From assembly GCA_037176905.1 (NCBI GenBank), contig JBBBWG010029555.1:1-36372 (forward strand): 36,372 nt of DNA. Reading direction: 5' to 3'. The translations under genes were made by a program, and so were the position numbers. Each line of letters starts with the position of its first letter. Positions within the stretch are counted from its first letter, which is position 1. The stretch is from Azolla pinnata (taxonomy: Eukaryota; Streptophyta; Polypodiopsida; Salviniales; Salviniaceae). Below the pieces are notes generated by a model. The model did not search any database, had not been told where the DNA came from, and was given only the letters and a program-made list of their open reading frames with translations. Below, one piece after another: positions 29,740-36,372 of the stretch.

Positions 29740-30681
29740 CTAGATAGACTCTTCTAGCTCAACCTCTCCCTCACCTTCTTCTTCTTCCTCTGCTGGAAAA
29801 TCCAACGACAAATCGTAGAAAGCCCTATATTTATCTGTTCTCCCAAACGCGGAGGTGCTCCGTGGTTCGACAGATTGGGCTGCACCCTCAGTCTCCCTCC
29901 ATTCGGTGGCTCTCTTCGCAGCTCCACCGAATTCGCAGCTGTTCTCATGGCTATGCCTGACCAGAAAAGCATCTCTGCACTCGTCGGAAGAGAGGCTCGA
30001 ATCGACTCCATCAGAGGAGGCACCACTGCTCAGGAGTTTGCCTCGAGCCACATCATCCCAAGCAAACCAGAAATCGGAGCAGATTCGAAGAGATGGGGTA
30101 TCTCCTATGGCCACAACCCCTACTCCCCTCTCTCGGCCCTTCCGAAGAATCTCCGAGAAGCCCGAATCGTCGGAAACTATGCAAATCCAATCCACCCCGC
30201 TCTCGATCGCATGCCTCATCTGCTTCTTCATCGCTCTGTCTGCCGCCTGAGAGCTTGCATCGACGGTCCTCAAATCGAAACCAGCTCTCACGAGCTCTAG
30301 GCCGAGGCCGTATCCGGCGAGAGCAGCTCGCGGATGCCCTCGTTCTCCGTTGTGATGGATCCTTCTGTGCCGCTTGAGCTGCGACTTGGCAGGGAAGGCC
30401 GAGCCGCAGAGAGGGCAGATGAGCGGGCGATGGAGGAGGCCAGGGTTAGGGTTGCGGCGCGCCGCGGGATTAGGGTTTGTGGCGGGGGGAGAGGACCATT
30501 TGGGGATGTGTGCGAAGGTGTGGAGGTTAGCGAAGGCGAGCGTTTCGGCGAGAACAGGCGCGAGCGCTGCAGCGGTGGCCCTGAGGTTGAGGGCGACGCG
30601 ATGCGGAGCATACCTCGGAGGCTTGTTGTCGAGGTCCCAGAAGATGGAGATCTTGCCGGCGCCGCTGTGTGGAGCCGCCAT
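29740..30681 (-). CDS. NYN-domain nuclease-like protein with inserted C2H2 zinc finger
   Basis: A single-exon 313-residue frame. Residues 11-22, ISIFWDLDNKPP, are the first NYN (PIN-like) strand with its acidic residues. A classic C2H2 finger follows (CPLCGSAFPAKSQLKRHRRIHH, C-x2-C-x12-H-x3-H, about 89-110). The second half of the fold is GLELVRAGFDLRTVD, QAADRAMKKQ, WICIVSDDSGFSEIL and GVGVVAIGD (about 127-200), which supply the remaining acidic residues. So the finger sits inside the NYN fold, as in plant proteins annotated 'putative endonuclease or glycosyl hydrolase with C2H2 finger'. NYN domains are RNase folds; RNA cleavage here is inferred. The tail is Ser-rich and then very acidic (AEEEEEGEGEVELEE). 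Coding GC is high. The first ATG (30681) is followed at once by the conserved domain. Confidence 0.88.
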   Translation of the reverse strand: MAAPHSGAGKISIFWDLDNKPPRYAPHRVALNLRATAAALAPVLAETLAFANLHTFAHIPKWSSPPATNPNPAARRNPNPGLLHRPLICPLCGSAFPAKSQLKRHRRIHHNGERGHPRAALAGYGLGLELVRAGFDLRTVDASSQAADRAMKKQMRHAIESGVDWICIVSDDSGFSEILRKGRERGVGVVAIGDTPSLRICSDFWFAWDDVARGKLLSSGASSDGVDSSLSSDECRDAFLVRHSHENSCEFGGAAKRATEWRETEGAAQSVEPRSTSAFGRTDKYRAFYDLSLDFPAEEEEEGEGEVELEESI

Positions 30682-30741
30682 GGATCCTGAGCTCCTGCTG
30701 CCGCCGTCGACGAAAGACGCAGGAGAGGAGCTCTTCTGCAG

Positions 30742-30837
30742 CTACCTACCACTTCTCAGCCGAGCTTCTCCGCTTCCATAGCTAGGTCCCACCATCATCA
30801 CCATCATCGCCATCGCCATCGCCATCGCCATCGCCAT
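30742..30837 (-). promoter_or_regulatory. (GATGGC)n leader repeat forming a uORF with repeated in-frame ATGs
   Basis: The plus strand has (GCCATC)n at 30806-30839. On the gene strand this is ATGGCG repeated, opening a 31-codon frame (MAMAMA..., then MVMMVGPSYG..., stop at 30744-30742) that ends about 60 nt before the NYN start codon. Whether the transcript includes it is unknown. Confidence 0.5.
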
Positions 30838-30980
30838 CGCTTCTCCATCACTCGATCGCAGCAACCATTTCTGACAAGCGCTTCTGGATCGATGTCGAAA
30901 CGATTCTGATCTGCACAATCAGAGATCTGCGATCTGCACATCCAAATCTCCGCTTCGTACGGTACCGGTGATCGATCTCA

Positions 30981-31507
30981 TGCACACGCCCTTCACAGGT
31001 CGATCCAGAAAGATCATCAGATGCGAGAGCAAAACCGAATCTCCACAGACGCTCCCCAGCGAGCTCCCAAGAGAGAAAAAAACAGAGAAATTTCGATCGA
31101 TTTGCCCTCTTCTCCAACCCAAATGCTACGCAGAGGTGGGCAAATTACCACATACGCTTTCTTTCTCTGCAGGAATCAAACAGATTTCAAAAGTGTGATG
31201 AGCTTCGTCTATGTAACCGGATTGCTGATGAATTCGTCCATGTACACACACACCCTTCACAGATCGATCCAAAAAGATCATCAGATGCGAGAGCAAAACT
31301 GATCTCCACAGACGCTCCCAAGCGAGCTCCCAAGAGCTCCCAAGAGAGAAAAAACAGAGAAATTTCAATCAATTTTCCCTCTTCTCCAACCGAAATGCTA
31401 TGCAGAGGTGGGCAAATTACCACATAGGCTTCTTTCTCTGCAGGAATCAAACAGATTTCAAAAGTGTGATGAGCTTCATCTATGTAAACCAGATTGCTGA
31501 TGAATTC
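30981..31507. repeat. Two-copy tandem duplication, period about 265 bp, upstream of the NYN gene
   Basis: Copy 1 (about 30981-31240) and copy 2 (about 31241-31507) share cccttcacag-r-tcgatcc, agatcatcagatgcgagag, aggtgggcaaattaccacat and tctctgcaggaatcaaacag. Copy 2 has an extra agctcccaag duplication. Divergence is low, so the event is recent. Confidence 0.95.
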
Positions 31508-32455
31508 CAATCAAACCCAAGAGCATCATCCGGAGCTACATTCCCCAAATATACAGCTCCATTGTACATACACCCCTAGTTTCAGAGATTTACAGCAGCT
31601 GCAGCAACGCCCAATGTGTTAAAAAAACAGCAGTTGTATGAACAATTTCAATCTCCACGCAGTTCATAATTTCCAACAAGACAGCATTAGACCTTCAGAA
31701 TAGCTGTTATCTTTGAAAAATAAAACCCCGATACAAATGTAGTAACCAACACCAATCAATTACAAAGAATCAAAAGAGATTGAAAAAAAATAAACCCATT
31801 TAAATATGGTTATGGTGTTTTTCGTCCCAGAAACCCCCGAGATCTTGTTCTTCTCTCCAATTGGCGTTGAGGAGTATGCTCAAGATCTCTCAAATGGATT
31901 GTTACAAAATACAACAATGGCGAGAAAACAGCTTTTGTATGTGTACATCACACGCTCTAAAATGATCCAATCCACAGTCCAGTATACCCATTGGCTATGC
32001 TTAGCGATTCTCCAAAGCTCTCCATAGCCCACCGTAACACACACACAGTAAATTTGCTGCCAAAAAGACAAATCAAGAGTTTTTTCAAGACAAATATATA
32101 TACTTTCTCTACAGTTAAACAACGTGCGCCCCCAACCCGGTTTTTGGGGTGGCTAACATCATCTAGCTAGGCTTCCAAAATATTCTTCACACTACTACCT
32201 AGAACATGTACACTTAAAGACGAACAAGCAGGCTGTAAAATGTTTGAAAACTAAAGGGCATTCTCGTAAAGGCTCACAAACCAAAGGGAATTTACTAGAT
32301 ATTTGGAAACTCGCTTTCATTAATATCTAAAAACATAAGGGTGAAATTTGGCATTTTATTCCTTTTTCCATTCCAATGTCATCTGATCATGTTATTGAAA
32401 AACAATGCACTCCTACTTACTTGTCCAAAAGAATAAGTGAACAAAGATGGAAATA
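31508..32455. other. Intergenic / 3' flank of the PTI1-like kinase gene
   Basis: AT-rich sequence without a recognisable frame. A short hairpin-like element (ccccaacccggtttttgggg) lies near 32130. Probable kinase 3' untranslated sequence lies just left of 32456. Confidence 0.5.
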
Positions 32456-35400
32456 TCAAGTCGGGACTGCATTTGGTCGAGGAGTGAGTAATGCTTGCAA
32501 GGCCTTCACAACAATACTCATATTTGGCCGGAAATCAGATTCATACTGGACGCAAAGGGCTGCTACGGCTGCCATCTGCATCATTCCATATCATTCTGAT
32601 CAAAACAGTGCATATCATTTTTTTATGTGAATCAACCGTTTGATGACATAGATCTTATTAGTGTTTCGAATGCAGCTTAATTAGGAATTCCATGTCTAGC
32701 TTTTGGGTTCCATTTACTTGACAATTTCACAGATCACAGAAAAAAAGTCCAGATCAAACTTTTTTACCCAATGTGCATCAAACCCTCCATTATGTATGTT
32801 AATAGTTAGGTTTCATCGCTAATCATTTTGTTTTCTCTACTTGACTTCAAAAGACTTTTTAGCCACTCTGAGACTTTCAAGAGAGTCGAATAAAATTAAT
32901 ACTGTAGTAGAGCCCAAAACGTGGTTAGATTTCCAGTACCTTAGCAACTGCTTTTATAGGGTAACCTGCCGGAAGCTTAGGATCGATACATTCTTTCACT
33001 TTGTCTTCGCTCAATCTTGGAGTTGCCTGCTCATTCATGAAAAGAACACTAAGCGAAAATTCTCAGACACATATACAGACACACATACATCAACATGCAA
33101 ACATAACTACATTTATGTATCTGTGATGCATGCATGTGTTCATATGCCTGTATATTATGTGTATAAAAATATTCTCACCCATGTAACCAAACTTTGCTGG
33201 CCTCTCGGTTGTGTATGGTCTACTGGCTTTCTTCCTGTCAATAGCTCCAACAAAACTACTCCAAAGCTATAGACGTCACTCTTCTGTGTCAATTGTCCTG
33301 TCATCGCATACCTGAAAAGAAAGCATTTTCCAGCTTAGCAATGCACAAAAATACTATTCCGCAAGAACCAAAATAGATTATCCTTTGAAGGGTATTCTCA
33401 TCGATTTCGAAAACCCTAGGCATATTCTGGTGGAAAAACCAACTGTAGGTTTCCCAAAAGAAATACAATGCCTTACTCCGGCGCATGATAACCAAAGGTT
33501 CCAAGGACACGAGTTGAATGCAGGCGAGCAGCCATGTCCGGAGCTTGATTTGAAGGGTTGAAATCTGCAATTTTGGCAACGAAATCATCAAAGAGCAGGA
33601 CGTTGCTCGAGCGAATATCACGGTGGACAATTGGAGGTTGCATCTTTTCATGCAGATATTCTAAGCCTCTCGCAGCTCCTACGGCAATCTTTACACGTTG
33701 CATCCAATCGAGGACAGGGCCAGGCTGAGCACCCTGGATACCTTTTCTGCCTGATAAAATGTGAAATAATATTTTACGAGATCACAAAATATGCAGCACA
33801 AGTAAAATGGAAATTTTTTTGGGGGAGTCATTATGTAAACTCTCTATAGCAGTATATATTAAGGCTTAGTTTTGAGATAAGGAAGGTTACAGTATTTCTA
33901 GTTTTCTGTAATTCCTTTTACCATGCAGCATATCATGTAGGGAGCCCAATGTTGCAAATTCATAAGCCAATATTCGGTTATCTGCTGAAAGACAATACCC
34001 CAGCAGCTCCACAACATTTTCACTCTTCACCCTTGAGATTTTGGAAATCTATCAACACCACCAACATTTAACTATATCACAATCTAAACAACCAAAAAGT
34101 AAAATTCTTGAATCAGAAAATATAATAAAAACCATTCAAATGGATTGAACAAAATAAAACCTGAGCCAAGAATTCATTATCAGAGTCTTGTTGGTTGCTG
34201 AAGTCAAACTTTTTGATTGCTGCATCACGTCCGTTCTTCAGTTTACCTCGATAAACACGTCCATATGATCCTTCACCAACAAAAGTACTGGACCCAAAGT
34301 TTTCGGTTGCTCCACGGAGCTCTTCAAGTGGTATAACGGGTACTTCAATAGGCTGTATAGCTTGCTGAACGGGACTCTGTGCAGGTGTATGGGACTTTTG
34401 CACACCCCCATAACCTATCCCGCCAGAAATACTCATCAAATTTGGATCACCATATACATATTTCATCACTATACTTGTTCATTAATACACATTCATTGAC
34501 TACAGCTTGTCTATTTGAACCAGCATTACTTGTGCACCATTTATGCTTAGCTTGCATATTCAAGCCTACAATTAGCTCGTAACTTCAAACCATCGATCAA
34601 TCACCGATATCTTTTCATCATCTATATATTTTTCCTCAGTATCAAGTCAGCTTAGTTAAGATGGTTTTCATTATGGCAACGATGTCTTTTATATTAGTTT
34701 GTAAGGATCTATACAATGTATACCTCTGAGATTCACATACAACAGGACATGTATACCCACACACAAACAGAACAGAACAGAACAAATCTGAATGACCCCA
34801 AAAATGCCAGTTTTAAAAGATTGCATAGGAACTGGGCAATTCCATATTACATATTTGTTTGATATGAAGGTTATATTCACTTACCACCACATTTATTTTA
34901 AAATGCAAGTATTTATCATAAAAAAAATCAGTTGACCAGATCGTGAGGGTCTTCTTCGAAGCATCTTATATAAAGCTCAGTCTGGGGGGAATTCAAACTA
35001 ACATTGTTTTCCACGAAGGGAAAGGGCAATCTTACAGGTATGTTTCTGAACTCAATCAAATAGGGTCCAGCAATCCATCCTTCTTGTTGCATCATGACTT
35101 CTAATTCATTAAATTTAGGATTGTAAATGAAGCATAGGGTTTTAAGTTGTTGCACTCACTCCTACATAATGTTTTGAATTAGACTTATTCGTTGTGTATT
35201 AAATAAATGTATAGACTAAATATTTTTCCCACTGCTTTCAAAATTTAGATTGGATTCTTTTTCCTTCCGTGAAAGGTTGAAGCTTTGATTCATATGTCCC
35301 AACAATTTAGGATGGAAAAACTGCTGTCCTATGCATCTCTAATATTATGTTATTGGTGTGTGGAAATAAGAATGAAGATTCTGCAGTTCTACCGCATTCC

Positions 35401-35621
35401 ATGATGAATTTTCTGATATAAAGATTGTATTGTTTAGCTATTAGATTCAAACACGATTTTGTTTCACTTGATTTAGAATTAAAACTCTAGGGTTGACAAT
35501 TTGGGAATGTGAAAAATTTACCTCCAGCATTAGAGTTCGGGGTCATATTCCCGTACACGTGGTCCTCAATCGTAGACAAAGTCTGATCTCTTCCAGGCCA
35601 GCAGAAGAAGCAGAAACCCAT
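32456..35621 (-). CDS. PTI1-like receptor-like cytoplasmic kinase, complete, seven exons
   Basis: Exons on the minus strand: 35621-35522, 34468-34161, 34048-33922, 33750-33477, 33311-33179, 33026-32940, 32575-32456, with GT/AG junctions and consistent phases (1149 nt, 382 residues, normal for the family). The N-terminus [13 protein letters not shown] has Gly2 for possible myristoylation and Cys4/Cys7 for S-acylation, so plasma-membrane attachment is likely. Kinase landmarks are the G-loop [11 protein letters not shown], Lys in AAIKKFD, catalytic [14 protein letters not shown] in place of [48 protein letters not shown], and the tail [25 protein letters not shown]1 kinases act downstream of AGC kinases such as OXI1 and of immune or ROS signals. 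DFN is usual in PTI1 proteins; the following Pro (DFNPSNQ for DFNLSNQ) is unusual. The first exon lies over 1 kb from the second. Confidence 0.95.
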
Positions 35622-36372
35622 TCTATCTGCCCGTATGTGAGTGTTCCTTTCCGTAATTCAGAGGAGCAGATTACTTTGCTTTCGTTTTCTTTCCTCTCTA
35701 GAGAGAAGGGCTTAGATCTGTGATGGCAAGGAATAACAGCACAAATTTTGCAAAAAAAGGAGAAACAAACGGGGCAAAAGTATGCAGAAAAACAAGAGAA
35801 GGAAGGAAAGCAGAAAGAATGGGAGGGAAATCGGGGTCCAAAAACGATGCAGGTAGAACCGATGAAGAGAGAGCAGAGGAAACAAGAGACGAATCAACGG
35901 AGAAAGCGAAGCAGGGGGGAGGGAAGGAGGGCGATCGGGGGGGGGGAGGGAAACGGAAGAAGGAAAGAGGGGAAGAGAAGAGAAATCAATGGAAAGGAAA
36001 CAGGACGAGGAGAGAAGGATGTGCTGCAAGAGATGAATGAGGAGGAAAGAGAAGCCGCAGGGCAAAAGAATGGAATCAATGGGGGGAAAACAGGAGAAAG
36101 GAGGAGATCGCGGGGGAGCAGGAGAGAGCTGTCTGTATAGCCTGGCTGAGGAATGCAGAGGAGCTGTCTTCCTCTGTTCTGCTCCTCAGAAGACTTGGTC
36201 AAGAAGGAGCTTCTTCTTCTTCTTTCTTCTTTCTTTCTTCTTCTTCTTCTTCTTCTTTCTTTCTTCTTCTTCTTCTTCTTCTTCTTTCTTCTTCTTTCTT
36301 CTTCTTTCTTTCTTCTTCAAAAGTCAAGCTCTTCTTCAAGACCTCAGCCATGGAAACCTTGAAACCCTAAAA
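35622..36372. promoter_or_regulatory. Purine-rich, then (CTT)n, upstream region of the PTI1-like kinase; possible divergent promoter
   Basis: 35700-36130 is A/G-rich on the plus strand, with a G-run at about 35937-35947. 36211-36318 is almost pure CTT/CTTT repeat. At the right edge, GCC-ATG-G at 36350 opens a six-codon frame ending TAA (36368-36370) that spans a telo-box (aaaccctaa). CT-rich DNA followed by a telo-box resembles the leader of a plus-strand gene beyond the window; that is inference. Confidence 0.45.

Noticed and set aside
32124..32155. Hairpin ccccaa..ttgggg as a terminator
   Set aside because: Plant Pol II genes do not use such hairpins for termination and the stem is only about six base pairs.
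33477..33750. DFN instead of DFG as evidence of a pseudokinase
   Set aside because: DFN is characteristic of PTI1-like kinases known to be active; the catalytic HRD, Lys and G-loop are intact.

Overview
The window is nuclear DNA of a land plant, most likely a flowering plant. The evidence is spliced genes with GT/AG introns, plant-only gene families (PTI1-like kinase, RR-type CCCH finger with ankyrin repeats, SUO-type TFIIS-N/DLN protein, PLS-type PPR), telo-boxes, and GA- and CTT-rich gene leaders. I cannot name the species. Coding GC varies sharply: the PPR and NYN genes are GC-rich, while the FEN1-like and SUO-like genes are AT-richer. A 100-N assembly gap lies at 23025-23124.

Layout. (1) 84-759, minus: first two exons of a probable plastid J-domain co-chaperone that runs off the left edge. 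Upstream of it lie a TTAGGG array and nine tandem copies of a TGACGTGG-bearing 46-bp repeat. (2) 3919-8997, minus: a 16-exon FEN1-like flap endonuclease gene, rebuilt here exon by exon. It carries three lesions or losses: the first catalytic Asp, one splice donor, and the C-terminal PCNA-binding tail. (3) About 11.2-17.2 kb, plus: a SUO-like TFIIS-N/DLN protein with a long non-coding leader but no BAH domain. (4) 18615-21584, plus: an intronless, GC-rich PPR gene with four in-frame trinucleotide tracts. (5) 24033-27437, plus: an ankyrin/RR-TZF CCCH protein whose likely start codon lies upstream of a 924-bp intron. (6) 29740-30681, minus: a NYN-domain nuclease-like protein with an inserted C2H2 finger; a degenerate repeat array lies downstream of it. 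(7) 32456-35621, minus: a complete seven-exon PTI1-like receptor-like cytoplasmic kinase. The genes are independent transcription units with no operon logic.

The most notable things are the decaying FEN1 paralogue, the TGACGTGG repeat array, the microsatellite-encoded inserts in the PPR gene, the BAH-less SUO-like protein with a new 12-residue repeat, the split start codon of the CCCH gene, and an unusual density of two- or three-copy local tandem duplications (46-300 bp units) around nearly every gene. I found no tRNA, rRNA, CRISPR array or intact transposon.
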